A stretch of DNA of 16,731 nucleotides from Planctomycetaceae bacterium (GCA_003445035.1 DLVV01000424.1:8444-25174), one strand, 5' to 3'. Positions 1 to 8,517 are shown, counted from the stretch's first letter. Numbers and translations are program-made. Notes: generated by a model from the letters alone, not told the origin.

Positions 1-314
1 TCGTCCTGCTCGTCCTGCTCGACATCAAACAGCTGAGTTTCCTCGTACGCGACGATCACGAACTCGTCTCCCCCGAACAGCTCACGGCTGGTTCGGAAGG
101 CAGCCAGGTGAGGATCGTCTTCGGCGTAGAGCGATTCGATCGACTGGTCGAACCGCAACTGTCCGGCCGGCCAGATCGAAATCACTGCCGCAGTGGCTGC
201 CAGCAGCAGCCATTTCGTCCGATGGGCCAACACGTTGGCCAACAGGCTCTCGAGCCAACCGACACGGGATGACCCGTGCGGATCCTGATGTGGGTCGATC
301 CCGTTGGTGTCCAT
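1..314 (-). CDS. RND/MMPL-family transporter, N-terminal fragment (cut by window edge)
   Basis: Reading the minus strand from an ATG at 314 gives 104 residues that stay open to the window edge, so the 3' end is missing. A polar N-terminus (residues 1-33) is followed by a hydrophobic membrane segment at about 35-50 (WLLLAATAAVISIWPAG), then a periplasmic segment with DQSIESLYAEDDPHL (56-70) and GGDEFVIVAYEE. This order, TM1 followed by a D.S.....Y...D.....F motif, is typical of the first loop of RND-superfamily MMPL/HpnN-like exporters. The ATG is the first in-frame start after a stop at 330-332. A GGGG run lies just upstream of it. The gene is divergent from the glycosyltransferase at 430 with about 115 bases between. 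Substrate cannot be told; the family moves lipids, hopanoids or drugs. An acidic EQDEQD stretch sits at the cut edge. Confidence 0.72.
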   Translation of the reverse strand, partial: MDTNGIDPHQDPHGSSRVGWLESLLANVLAHRTKWLLLAATAAVISIWPAGQLRFDQSIESLYAEDDPHLAAFRTSRELFGGDEFVIVAYEETQLFDVEQDEQD

Positions 315-419
315 CGATCCCCGGCCCTGTCACCGCGTCGGCAGTCATCGGTTACACTGGCATCCCCTGTCGAGGCCAGCGGACGTACAGGATAGTCGCG
401 GTCGGACCGACGGGCCAAC

Positions 420-424
420 AGGAG
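420..424 (+). promoter_or_regulatory. Shine-Dalgarno AGGAG fixing the GTG start at 430
   Basis: AGGAG ends five bases before GTG 430. The frame is also open from an ATG at 304, but that longer version would overlap the divergent transporter start and add about 42 non-hydrophobic residues before the first membrane helix. The site therefore favours 430. Confidence 0.6.
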
Positions 425-429
425 TCTAC

Positions 430-1734
430 GTGCCCACACACCGTTCCCACCTGACACCGCTGCTTTGGGTGGTGCTGTTGGCACTGGCGATTCGCCTCCC
501 GGTGGCGGCATGGCGGTGGGATTCGCTGGCCGACGATCGCGACCATTACCGCCTGCTGGCCGACGGCCTGGCCGATGGACGTGGCCTGGTGCACCCGGAT
601 CACGGCACCCCAACGGCCTATCGGCCCCCGCTGTACCCGCTACTGCTCGCCAGCGTCTCGTGGATCGGGGCGGGCCAGATCGGCATCGTGGCCCTGCACC
701 TGTTGCTGGGACTGGTGACGGTGGCAGGGACCTGGCAAACGGCGGTTCACCTGGGACTGGGCCACAGGGCGTGGTGGCCGGCGGCAGCCGTTGGTGTCGA
801 CCCGTTGCTGGTTGTCGGTGCCACACTGCCAATGACCGAAACACTCTTCACCGCACTGGCGGTCTGGATGCTGGCGGTGGCCACCTCGACACCTTCGACC
901 CGCCGCGGCCTGGCACTGGGACTGCTGTTCGGGATGGCCGCGGTCTGCCGGCCCTCGGTGTGGGCGTTTGCGGCGGTGACCGTCCTGGTCACGTTGCTGG
1001 ACCTGTGCCGGAAACCTAAGCCGCAGCACTGGTCTCGCCACCGCATGGTCCAGGCCGCCCTTGTTGTCGGCGTCGCCGCGACCACCGGCCCCTGGCTGGC
1101 ACGCAACCTGTCCGTTTCGGGAACCCCGGTACTGACGACCACTCACGGCGGTTTCACGCTGCTGCTGGGCAACAACCCCGTCTTCTACGAACAGGTGGTT
1201 CGCCGGCCACTGGGAACAACCTGGAATGACACGACATCAGACCCCGGACGGACGCCGGCCGACTGGCGAGACAACCTCGAGAGACAACTGCTGGTCCCAC
1301 CCCAGGGTGTCGCAGCCGAACGCAAGCGTGACATCAGGATGTACGGGCTGGCCATGTCCCATATCACCGAAGACCCGCCGGGATTTCTGCGGGCGTGCCT
1401 GTTGAGGGTGCTGCGGTTCTGGACGCCATGGCCATCAGAATCGGCACCCGGATCCGCGTGGCCGGTCGCACTGAAATGGGCCGTCGCGGCGTGGTACGCG
1501 GTGACGTTGCTGGCAATGTTGCGGGGATTGTGGCGTGGACCCTGGCGAACACGCTCCCAATGGCGGGTTCCGCTGCTGTACCTCCTGGCCCTTTCACTGG
1601 TACACGTGGTCTTCTGGTCGACGATGCGGATGAGGGCTCCGGTGATGCCGGTCGTCTTTCTGCTGTCCTGTGTCGGGCTTGGCCGCCAGCCGGTCGAGCC
1701 CACTTCGGGAGGCGATGCTCTCGAGGCTTATTGA
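430..1734 (+). CDS. GT39-like (ArnT/PMT-type) membrane glycosyltransferase
   Basis: 434 aa from GTG 430. The protein is a polytopic membrane protein: a first helix at about 11-27 (LLWVVLLALAIRLPVAAW), then an extracytoplasmic loop with acidic residues (DSLADDRDHYRLLADGL, about 31-47), a TAYRPPLYPLLLA motif, and roughly eight to ten further hydrophobic segments. The D..D/H-Y loop followed by A.G.G..Y...RPPLYP is the signature of the GT-C family 39/83 glycosyltransferases, which move a sugar from a polyprenyl-phosphate donor to a lipid, protein or polysaccharide on the outer side of the inner membrane. The usual family length is about 450-600 aa, so this one is at the short end. Acceptor and donor are not visible. 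It lies just upstream of the LptD-like gene, which fits envelope glycolipid work (inference), although that gene has its own promoter. Confidence 0.72.
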   Translation: MPTHRSHLTPLLWVVLLALAIRLPVAAWRWDSLADDRDHYRLLADGLADGRGLVHPDHGTPTAYRPPLYPLLLASVSWIGAGQIGIVALHLLLGLVTVAGTWQTAVHLGLGHRAWWPAAAVGVDPLLVVGATLPMTETLFTALAVWMLAVATSTPSTRRGLALGLLFGMAAVCRPSVWAFAAVTVLVTLLDLCRKPKPQHWSRHRMVQAALVVGVAATTGPWLARNLSVSGTPVLTTTHGGFTLLLGNNPVFYEQVVRRPLGTTWNDTTSDPGRTPADWRDNLERQLLVPPQGVAAERKRDIRMYGLAMSHITEDPPGFLRACLLRVLRFWTPWPSESAPGSAWPVALKWAVAAWYAVTLLAMLRGLWRGPWRTRSQWRVPLLYLLALSLVHVVFWSTMRMRAPVMPVVFLLSCVGLGRQPVEPTSGGDALEAY

Positions 1735-1760
1735 CACTCCGGAAAACGTGGACATATAAT
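1731..1760 (+). promoter_or_regulatory. Consensus sigma-70-type promoter TTGACA-N18-TATAAT for the LptD-like gene
   Basis: TTGACA at 1731-1736 and TATAAT at 1755-1760 match both consensus hexamers exactly, with an 18-base spacer. The -35 box contains the TGA stop (1732-1734) of the upstream glycosyltransferase, so the promoter starts inside the preceding gene. The expected start site near 1767 leaves a leader of about 127 bases before GTG 1894. It also argues against translation from GTG 1771, only a few bases downstream. Confidence 0.75.
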
Positions 1761-1893
1761 CCCGCCCCCCGTGTCGCCAGCGGCCGGGGTCCACACCGGA
1801 AAAATCCCGCAACCCGCGAGTTCCTCACGTTTTGAGCGAACACGGCAGGCGAAGGGATTCCGATTCATTCGCCGGAAGGAACTGGATTCCATC

Positions 1894-4800
1894 GTGCCGG
1901 GCAGGAAGCCCATCCACGCCGCCTCTATTCGTCGTCCGCACCCGGCTGTCACCTCGCAGTGTCGTCGCCTGGTCGCGATCGTCGTCGTGCTGGCGCTGTC
2001 GCCCCCGGAAAACTCCGGCGGGGCCGACCCGGTTCCGACCAACGACCACGTCTCGATCTCGGCCGACTTCGGGTTTGAAACCGGGACCCGTGGTCTGATC
2101 GACACCTCGCGCGTGGTGATGCTGAGACGGCGGGTCACCATCCGGCAAGCCGACACGGTCCTCACCGCCGGACAGGGCATCGCCTGGATCAGCCGAGCAC
2201 GTCCGCCGAAGACCGGGTTTCGCGTGCTGGTCTACCTCGAGAAGAATGTGCGGCTCGAAGGACCCGACCAGACACACAACCGCCCGGTCCTGCTCCACGA
2301 ACTGGCCATCTCTTCCTCCAGGCCGACCGTCCGACTCGTTCGCAAACAGAATACCGCCACTCCGTTGAATCGCGACCCGCTCTACCGCCGCGCCACTGTC
2401 CGTCGACAACGACGGCCCGACGACCACAAGTTGGTCACCTACCAGGCCGAGACGGTCCCGGCCCCGATGACCAATGATGCACCACAGCGACTCCGGCGGG
2501 TGCAACTGTTCCCGCGAACCAATCGCCCCTTCAACGTCACCACCGCCCCCTCGACGGGGACAATGCCCACCGAGAAGGTGGTGGTGATCACCGGAGGCGT
2601 CAACGTCGTGATCGACGGTGTCGCCCCCGACAGGACCCAGGTCCTCTTCGGAGCCGAAACCGTCGATCTCTCGGCCGATCGGGTCGTCATCTGGACACAG
2701 TCCGACGACGACCAGCCCGTCACCTCCCAGCTCATCCAGGCCGCCAAGAGACCGTTCCAGGTCTACATGGAGGGCAACATCGAGCTGCGATCCGGCGGCA
2801 ACGTGATCCGGGCCCGGCGGGCACTCTACGACGCCAGGGAACACCGCGGCCTGATGCTCGACGCCGATCTGCTGGCCAAATTGCCCGGGGGACGAGTGCC
2901 GTTGAGAATCCGGGCTGAGAAGATCCGCAAGGAGGGCAAACACAGCTTCCACGCTCACAATGCCTGGGCCTCCACCAGCCCCTTTGGCGTCCCCGGTTAC
3001 CGGCTCGAAGCCCGTGACGTCTTCCTCAATCGTCGGAGCCTGCCCCGCTGGCTCGCCACGCGGGCCGATGGTCGCAGTGCCAACCAGGTGGCCTGGATCC
3101 ACTCGCAAAACAACCGGCTGTTGCTGGGCGAAACGCCCCTCTTCTTCCTTCCCAACCTGGCTGGACCCGCGGATCCGGATCTCAATTTTCCGCTGCAACG
3201 GGTCAAGTTTCAGCAGGACAACGTCTTCGGGTTCCAGGTCAAGACGACCTGGAACCTGTTCTCGCTGCTTTCGATCGAACCAACCGAAGGAGTCGACTGG
3301 TCGCTCCATGCCGACTACTTCACCGATCGCGGACCACTCGTCGGCAGCGGGCTCACCTATGAACTCGAGGGATTGCTGGGAATGCCCGGACAGGTGGAGG
3401 GATGGAGCAACGGCGCCTACCTCCACGACCGTGGTGTCGACAATCTCGGTCTCGACCGACGGCAGCTCGGCCTCGATTCGCCCCATCGTGGACGGGGTCG
3501 GTTGATCCATCGGCACGAACTGCCAGGTGGCTTCACGATCCGCGGCGAAGTCGGCTACCTGTCCGACCGCAACCTGCTCGAACAGTACTACGAAGAAGAA
3601 TTCGACGAGCAAAAAGACCAGGACACGATGTTGCGTCTCGAGCAATTGGGCGAGAACACGGCCTGGACCCTGTTGGCACAAACGCAGCTCAACGGATTCG
3701 AGACCACCACCGAGTGGCTGCCGCGGGGCGACATCTACGTCTTCTCACAGCCGTTGATGGACAACCTGCCCGGGTGGCCGGCACTCAGCTGGTCATCACA
3801 CACCTCGGCCGGCTACGCCCGGCTCCGCCCGGCCGACGCCCCGTTGGATCCGACCGACCTTTTCGCACCACTCGCCGACACGGCCGATGTCGGCGGGGCC
3901 GTGCTGATGTCTCGCCACGAACTGTCCCTGCCGGTGATGCTCGGCCCCACCCCGCTGGTTCCGTACGTGATGGCCGAGAGTGCGTACTGGAGCGAGGGGA
4001 TGGCGGGAACCGAGATCGACCGACACCTCTTCAGCGGTGGACTTCGAGGCAGCCTCTCGATGTGGCGGGCCGATCCCGGCATCCGCAGCTCGATCCTCGG
4101 ACTCAACGGCCTGGCCCACAAGATGACCTTCGAGACCGACCTGGCCTGGACCGAGACCACCAGGGGTCTGGGCGAGATCCCCCAGTACAACGCGATCGAC
4201 GACAACGCCCAGGAACGATTCCGCTACCGGCTGCTGACCAACAGCTTCGGCGGCGTCCTGCCGACCGGGTTCGACACCCGCAGCGTGGCCGTCCGCAACG
4301 GGGCCGGGCTGGGACTGACCGCACCCTGGCACGAACTCGTCGCCGACCAGCAGGCCATGCGGATGGCCTGGCGTCACCGCCTGCAGACGAAGGTCGGTGC
4401 CCCCGGCCGCCAACGGATCCGCAACTGGATGACTCTCGACCTGGAAGCCACCTGGTTCCCCAAGCCCGACCGGGACAACTTCGGCGAGGACTTCGGGCTG
4501 CTGGGAGCCGCCTACCGATGGCACGTCAGTGACCGCACCACGCTGCTGGCCGATGCCTACATGGATCTCTTCGACGATGCCCCCGAGATGTGGAACCTGG
4601 GGCTGTTGAGCCAGAGGACGTCACGGGGCACGCTGTTCGCCAACCTCCGGCAGATCCGGGCCGGAGTGATCGACAGCCAGATCGTCACCGCGGGTCTCAG
4701 TTACCGGATGAGTCCCAAGTGGGTCTCAACACTCGCCACCGGCTACGACCTGGCCGAACGCCGAAACCAGGGCCAGTCACTGACCCTGACCCGCATCGGC

Positions 4801-4941
4801 GGCGACTTCCTGGTCCACCTCGGAGCCAGCTACGACAACAGCCGCGGCACGGCCGGGTTCCAGCTGTCGGTGGAACCCCGTTTCGGGGCCATGAATGCCG
4901 CCAACCCACAGATGGGCCGGCTGCTGGGACTTCAGGACTAG
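1894..4941 (+). CDS. lptD: LptD/OstA-like outer-membrane LPS assembly protein
   Basis: 1015 aa from GTG 1894. LptD is the outer-membrane beta-barrel that inserts lipopolysaccharide into the outer leaflet. N-terminal signal: basic n-region, hydrophobic core at about 26-35 (LVAIVVVLALS), possible cleavage near GGA-D (44/45); no lipobox. Residues about 50-320 hold at least three LptA/OstA-like strand repeats (around 58-90, 228-270 and 288-320; for example KVVVITGGVNVVIDG). The LptD-type FGVPGYRLEARDVFLN lies at about 364-379, followed by IHSQNNRLLLGETPLFFLPN and a long C-terminal region of alternating aromatic/polar strands ending in D, as expected for a barrel. Start choice: the promoter at 1731-1760 rules against the longer GTG 1771 form; GGAAGGA at 1874-1880 is somewhat far from 1894, so the exact start is uncertain. 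LptD of proteobacteria is about 780 aa; the excess here is mainly N-terminal. The stop overlaps the convergent gene. Confidence 0.72.
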   Translation: MPGRKPIHAASIRRPHPAVTSQCRRLVAIVVVLALSPPENSGGADPVPTNDHVSISADFGFETGTRGLIDTSRVVMLRRRVTIRQADTVLTAGQGIAWISRARPPKTGFRVLVYLEKNVRLEGPDQTHNRPVLLHELAISSSRPTVRLVRKQNTATPLNRDPLYRRATVRRQRRPDDHKLVTYQAETVPAPMTNDAPQRLRRVQLFPRTNRPFNVTTAPSTGTMPTEKVVVITGGVNVVIDGVAPDRTQVLFGAETVDLSADRVVIWTQSDDDQPVTSQLIQAAKRPFQVYMEGNIELRSGGNVIRARRALYDAREHRGLMLDADLLAKLPGGRVPLRIRAEKIRKEGKHSFHAHNAWASTSPFGVPGYRLEARDVFLNRRSLPRWLATRADGRSANQVAWIHSQNNRLLLGETPLFFLPNLAGPADPDLNFPLQRVKFQQDNVFGFQVKTTWNLFSLLSIEPTEGVDWSLHADYFTDRGPLVGSGLTYELEGLLGMPGQVEGWSNGAYLHDRGVDNLGLDRRQLGLDSPHRGRGRLIHRHELPGGFTIRGEVGYLSDRNLLEQYYEEEFDEQKDQDTMLRLEQLGENTAWTLLAQTQLNGFETTTEWLPRGDIYVFSQPLMDNLPGWPALSWSSHTSAGYARLRPADAPLDPTDLFAPLADTADVGGAVLMSRHELSLPVMLGPTPLVPYVMAESAYWSEGMAGTEIDRHLFSGGLRGSLSMWRADPGIRSSILGLNGLAHKMTFETDLAWTETTRGLGEIPQYNAIDDNAQERFRYRLLTNSFGGVLPTGFDTRSVAVRNGAGLGLTAPWHELVADQQAMRMAWRHRLQTKVGAPGRQRIRNWMTLDLEATWFPKPDRDNFGEDFGLLGAAYRWHVSDRTTLLADAYMDLFDDAPEMWNLGLLSQRTSRGTLFANLRQIRAGVIDSQIVTAGLSYRMSPKWVSTLATGYDLAERRNQGQSLTLTRIGGDFLVHLGASYDNSRGTAGFQLSVEPRFGAMNAANPQMGRLLGLQD

Positions 4942-5441
4942 GTCGCCTGCCCCTCCCCGTCCTCCCCCTGGCGTCGGTGCAGTTCCTCGTGCTCATCGTC
5001 GTCGGTCGGCCGGGTGTCCCGACCACGACCCGAGGTTAGCTCGATCCGGTCGACGAATTTCACGTTCGCACAGTCGTCCAGTTCGTCGGTGTGGCAGGCC
5101 GCCGGATCCTTGATCAGGAACCGAAACGGGCCGCCCTGGTCCAGGGTCATCGGCTGGCCCTCGACGGTGTAGACCAGGATGCCCTCGCCCCGGATCGGAT
5201 CCAGGGGCACGCTGGCGGCAAAGTCGTCCTCGGTCGCGTGAAGTGTCAGATAGCTGGCACGCTCGGTCGGGCCGACCCTCGCGAGAATGGATTCGAGCGT
5301 CACACCGTCTCCACTGCGGGTGGGGTGAAACCGGCTGACGTCACGGACCTGATCGGACTCGTCGAATCCGGCAAGCGCCTCGTGGGTCAACACCAAAGGT
5401 GACTGGACTTCCCCGTCCACGGTCAGCGTCGAGGTGGTCAT
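4938..5441 (-). CDS. Molybdopterin-binding-fold (Oxidored_molyb, sulfite-oxidase-like) protein, cofactor cysteine absent
   Basis: 167 aa from ATG 5441, preceded by GGAGA about ten bases upstream. The reading frame is open further (to 5678) but would run through the nrdJ terminator and into nrdJ, so the short form is chosen. MTTSTLTVDGEVQSPLVLT at the start, a SGDGVTLESILARVG segment (43-57), YLTLHATEDDFAASVPL (64-80), GGPFRFLIKD (103-112) and CANVKFVDRIELT (124-136) follow the order of the Oxidored_molyb domain (PF00174). In sulfite oxidase and MsrP a cysteine between the first strands and the G..L segment ligates molybdenum; here that stretch reads DVSRFHPTRSGD (34-45) with no Cys. The only cysteines are C116 and C124. 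There is no signal peptide, so it is probably cytoplasmic. The last 30 residues are highly charged. Whether it binds molybdopterin at all is open. Confidence 0.72.
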   Translation of the reverse strand: MTTSTLTVDGEVQSPLVLTHEALAGFDESDQVRDVSRFHPTRSGDGVTLESILARVGPTERASYLTLHATEDDFAASVPLDPIRGEGILVYTVEGQPMTLDQGGPFRFLIKDPAACHTDELDDCANVKFVDRIELTSGRGRDTRPTDDDEHEELHRRQGEDGEGQAT

Positions 5442-5478
5442 CGGCCGGATTCTCCAGGGACGCAGGATGTCAAGAAGA

Positions 5479-5512
5479 AGGCACCCCGATCTGTCATTCG
5501 ATCGGGGTGCCC
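5479..5512 (-). terminator. Rho-independent terminator of nrdJ
   Basis: GCACCCCGAT (5481-5490) is matched exactly by ATCGGGGTGC (5501-5510). Adding the outer G/C pair (5480/5511) and an inner C/G pair (5491/5500) gives a perfect 12-bp stem with an 8-base loop. Read on the minus strand it is followed by CTTCTTCTTG, a moderately U-rich tail. It lies 25 bases after the nrdJ stop and before the molybdopterin-fold gene, so it fits termination of nrdJ transcripts. Confidence 0.75.
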
Positions 5513-5535
5513 GTTGCAAGAGATTCGCCGGTCCT

Positions 5536-8505
5536 TCAGCTACATCCCATACTGTTCCCGCAGTTGTGACACAGGTAGCAGTTGCCGTTGCGAACGGTGA
5601 TCGCCCCGCACGAATCGCACGCGGGGGCATCGACCTGGAACTGGGCGAACTGCTGGCTGCGGATAGCCGGCGTTTCACCGGAGGCGTACGCCGCGACGGT
5701 CTCGGCTACCGACTGCTCGATGTCGCCGATCGACGAAATCACCTCGGCCGCTGCGGCCTCCGACTTGGCCGATTCGGTCGCGATCGGCACCGCCGTGTTC
5801 GGCTCGCCGTAACCGGGTTGGAAGCGGATCCCGAGCCAGCGGAAAATGTAATCCACCACGCTCTTGGCGTTGGGGATCTCCTGGTTACCCGTCCAGCCCG
5901 ACGGCTCGAACCGCATGTGACTGAACTTGCTGGTCAGGGCCTCGAGCGGAACACCGTACTGCAGCGACATGCTGGTCAGAGTGCCGATGGTGTCCATCAG
6001 CCCGCCGATCGTGCTCCCCTCCTTGGCCATCGTGATGAACAACTCGCCGGGAGTACCGTCTTCGAACAGCCCCACGGTGATGTAGCCCTCGTGGCCGCCG
6101 ACGGAGAACTTGTGTGTCAGCGACTGTCGGGTGGCAGGCAGGCGACGGCGAAGCGGTCCGGGTGACCCGTCGCTGGTCCCGCCACGGTCGCCTTCCCTGC
6201 TGGTTGCCAGCGGCTGGCTCTGCTTCGAGCCGTCCCGGTAGATCGCCAGGGCCTTCAGACCCCGACGCCACCCCTCGATGTAAGCCTCCTGGACATCCTC
6301 AACCGTCGAGTCCTCGGGCATGTTGACGGTCTTGGAGATGGCACCCGAGAGGAACGGCTGGGCGGCGGCCATCATGCCAACGTGACCCCGCCACGAAATC
6401 GACCGCTCACCGTTGGCCGGCGTGAAGGCACAGTCGAAGACCGGCAGGTGCTCGGCCTTCAACCCCTCAGCCCCCTCGATCGTCTCGTGCTCGTCGATAT
6501 GGGCCACGATCGAATCGACTGACGTCTGCTGGTAACCCAGCATCTCGAGAGCTTCGGGCACCGTGCGGTTGACGATCTTCATCATTCCGCCACCGGCCAG
6601 CTGCTTGTACTTCACCAGCGCGATGTCCGGCTCGATACCGGTCGTGTCACAGTCCATCATGAAGGCGATCGTGCCGGTCGGAGCCAGCACCGTCGCCTGG
6701 GCATTGCGAAAACCGTGCTCGTGACCGCTCGCCAGGCACTCGTCCCAGCACTCGCGTGCCGCGTCCTTCAGATACGACGGACACGCATCGTCGATCTCCT
6801 CGACCGCGTCGCGATGCATCTGCATCACGCCGAGCATCGATTCGCTGTTCTCGGCGTAACTGGCAAACGGTCCGATGTTCGAGGCGATGTGGCTCGAAGT
6901 GCGGTAGCCTTCGCCGTTGAGCAAGGCCGTCATCGCGCCACAGATACCACGGCCGGCGTCGCTGTCGTAGGGAATGCCCATCGACATCAACAGGCTGCCG
7001 AGGTTGGCGTACCCCAGGCCCAGCGGACGGAACAGGTGACTGTTCTCGGCAATCGACGGAGTCGGGTAACTGGCATGATCGACCAGGATTTCCTGGGCGG
7101 TGATGTAAATCCTCGCCGCCTGGCGGAACCGGGCGACGTCGAAGATCCCATCGGGCCGCACGAACTTCCGCAGGTTGATGCTCGACAGGTTGCAGGCCGT
7201 GTCATCCAGGAACATGTACTCCGAACACGGATTCGACGCGTTGATCGGACCGGTCTTCGGACACGTGTGCCAACGATTGATCGTCGTCTCGTACTGCAGG
7301 CCAGGATCACCGCAGTACCAGGTGCCGTGAGAGATCTCGTGCATCATCTCGGCGGCCTGGTACGTCGGGCCCTCTCCCGAATTGTCAGTGACACACCGGG
7401 TCGTCCAGGTGCCGTCCGACTCGACCGACTCCATGAACTCATCGCTGACGCGAACCGAGAGATTCGCGTTCTGGAACATGATCGAACTGTAGGCCTCGCC
7501 GTTGAAATTGGCCTCGTATTCGCCACTTTCGATCAGCGTGCGGGCCTTCTTCTCTTCCTTGGCCTTCGCCTGGATGAAGTCCATCACGTCCGGATGCCAG
7601 TCCTTGAGACTCTGCATCTTCGCCGCACGACGCGTCTTGCCACCCGACTTGACCACCGCGGCAATCTGGTCGTAGACCCGCATGAAGGACAATGGACCCG
7701 AGGGGGTGCCGCCGCCGGAAAGTTTCTCGCGAGAACTGCGGATCGTCGACAGGTCGGTGCCGGTGCCCGAGCCAAACTTGAACAACATCGCCTCGCTGGT
7801 GGCGAGACGCATGATGTCCTCCATGTTGTCCTCGACCGACTGGATGAAGCAGGCCGACGCCTGGGGGAACTCGTAGGACGTCTCGGGACGACGGATCGAC
7901 TTCGTCTCGGTGTCGAAACGGTAGTTGCCCCGCGAACCACCCACTCCGTACTGGTGGTACAGCCCGACGTTGAACCAGACCGGCGAGTTGAATGCGCCGT
8001 GCTGGTGGAGGCACAACCAGGCCAGTTCGCGGTAGAACCGCTCGCCATCCTCTTCACTGGCAAAGTAGCCGTCCGCCTTGCCCCAGTCGGCGATTGTCCG
8101 TGCCACGCGGTGGATCACCTGGCGAACGCTTGTCTCACGCTCGCTCGTGTTCGGCTCGCCGTAGAAGTACTTGCTGACCACCACGTTGGTCGCCAACGGA
8201 CTCCAGTCGACCGGGATCTCGCAACCGGTCTGCTCGAACAGCACTCCGCCGTTCTCGTCCTTGATCGATGCCGTCCGCGATTCCCACTCGACCGTATCAA
8301 ACGGGTCGGTCTCGGCCGGACAGAACTGCGAATCGAACGCCAGGGCCTTGCCCATCGCTTGCTCGAGACCCGCGTGCCCGTTTCCGTTGTCGCCGTTTTC
8401 CCGATTCGCAGCCAAGTTCTCATCGAGACCCTGACCCACTCTGGCCCGCCCCTGGGCCAACTCGTTCGAACGTCCTTGCTCTTCAATACCCTTCGTTTCG
8501 TGCAT
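5536..8505 (-). CDS. nrdJ: Adenosylcobalamin-dependent (class II) ribonucleotide reductase
   Basis: Reduces ribonucleotides to deoxyribonucleotides in the cytoplasm, using a 5'-deoxyadenosyl radical from coenzyme B12. Two ATGs are adjacent (8508 and 8505); AAGGGG at 8512-8517 is three bases from the first and six from the second, so 8505 is preferred (989 aa). Numbering below is from the first ATG. Residues 1-60 are polar, low-complexity and not conserved. The barrel domain (PF02867) shows SAC220FI and AC439NLSSINL, the expected redox pair, NPC428SE with the thiyl-radical cysteine, and APTGTIAFMM (from 609). A TSCPD domain (PF12637) covers about 790-900 (SLTHKFSVGGHEGYITVGL). The C-terminus carries six cysteines (964, 967, 977, 980, 983, 989) in a CxxC...CxxCxxC pattern, as in long NrdJ proteins. 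No ATP-cone is seen. All key residues are present, so the gene looks intact. It has its own promoter and terminator. Confidence 0.95.
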   Translation of the reverse strand: MHETKGIEEQGRSNELAQGRARVGQGLDENLAANRENGDNGNGHAGLEQAMGKALAFDSQFCPAETDPFDTVEWESRTASIKDENGGVLFEQTGCEIPVDWSPLATNVVVSKYFYGEPNTSERETSVRQVIHRVARTIADWGKADGYFASEEDGERFYRELAWLCLHQHGAFNSPVWFNVGLYHQYGVGGSRGNYRFDTETKSIRRPETSYEFPQASACFIQSVEDNMEDIMRLATSEAMLFKFGSGTGTDLSTIRSSREKLSGGGTPSGPLSFMRVYDQIAAVVKSGGKTRRAAKMQSLKDWHPDVMDFIQAKAKEEKKARTLIESGEYEANFNGEAYSSIMFQNANLSVRVSDEFMESVESDGTWTTRCVTDNSGEGPTYQAAEMMHEISHGTWYCGDPGLQYETTINRWHTCPKTGPINASNPCSEYMFLDDTACNLSSINLRKFVRPDGIFDVARFRQAARIYITAQEILVDHASYPTPSIAENSHLFRPLGLGYANLGSLLMSMGIPYDSDAGRGICGAMTALLNGEGYRTSSHIASNIGPFASYAENSESMLGVMQMHRDAVEEIDDACPSYLKDAARECWDECLASGHEHGFRNAQATVLAPTGTIAFMMDCDTTGIEPDIALVKYKQLAGGGMMKIVNRTVPEALEMLGYQQTSVDSIVAHIDEHETIEGAEGLKAEHLPVFDCAFTPANGERSISWRGHVGMMAAAQPFLSGAISKTVNMPEDSTVEDVQEAYIEGWRRGLKALAIYRDGSKQSQPLATSREGDRGGTSDGSPGPLRRRLPATRQSLTHKFSVGGHEGYITVGLFEDGTPGELFITMAKEGSTIGGLMDTIGTLTSMSLQYGVPLEALTSKFSHMRFEPSGWTGNQEIPNAKSVVDYIFRWLGIRFQPGYGEPNTAVPIATESAKSEAAAAEVISSIGDIEQSVAETVAAYASGETPAIRSQQFAQFQVDAPACDSCGAITVRNGNCYLCHNCGNSMGCS

Positions 8506-8511
8506 CATGCA

Positions 8512-8517
8512 CCCCTT
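8512..8517 (-). promoter_or_regulatory. Ribosome binding site of nrdJ
   Basis: AAGGGG on the minus strand ends three bases before ATG 8508 and six bases before ATG 8505. The spacing favours the second ATG as the main start. Confidence 0.5.

Noticed and set aside
304..429. Longer glycosyltransferase start at ATG 304
   Set aside because: It would overlap the divergent transporter start, add a non-membrane segment, and ignore the AGGAG site before GTG 430.
1825..3681. Minus-strand ORF of about 618 codons opposite the LptD-like gene
   Set aside because: It mirrors the LptD codon frame, has no recognisable domain and lacks start signals; a GC-rich shadow.
3402..4532. Plus-strand ORF of about 376 codons in another frame of the LptD-like gene
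   Set aside because: The residues are Arg/Pro-rich and patternless, while the main frame keeps beta-barrel strands over the same bases.
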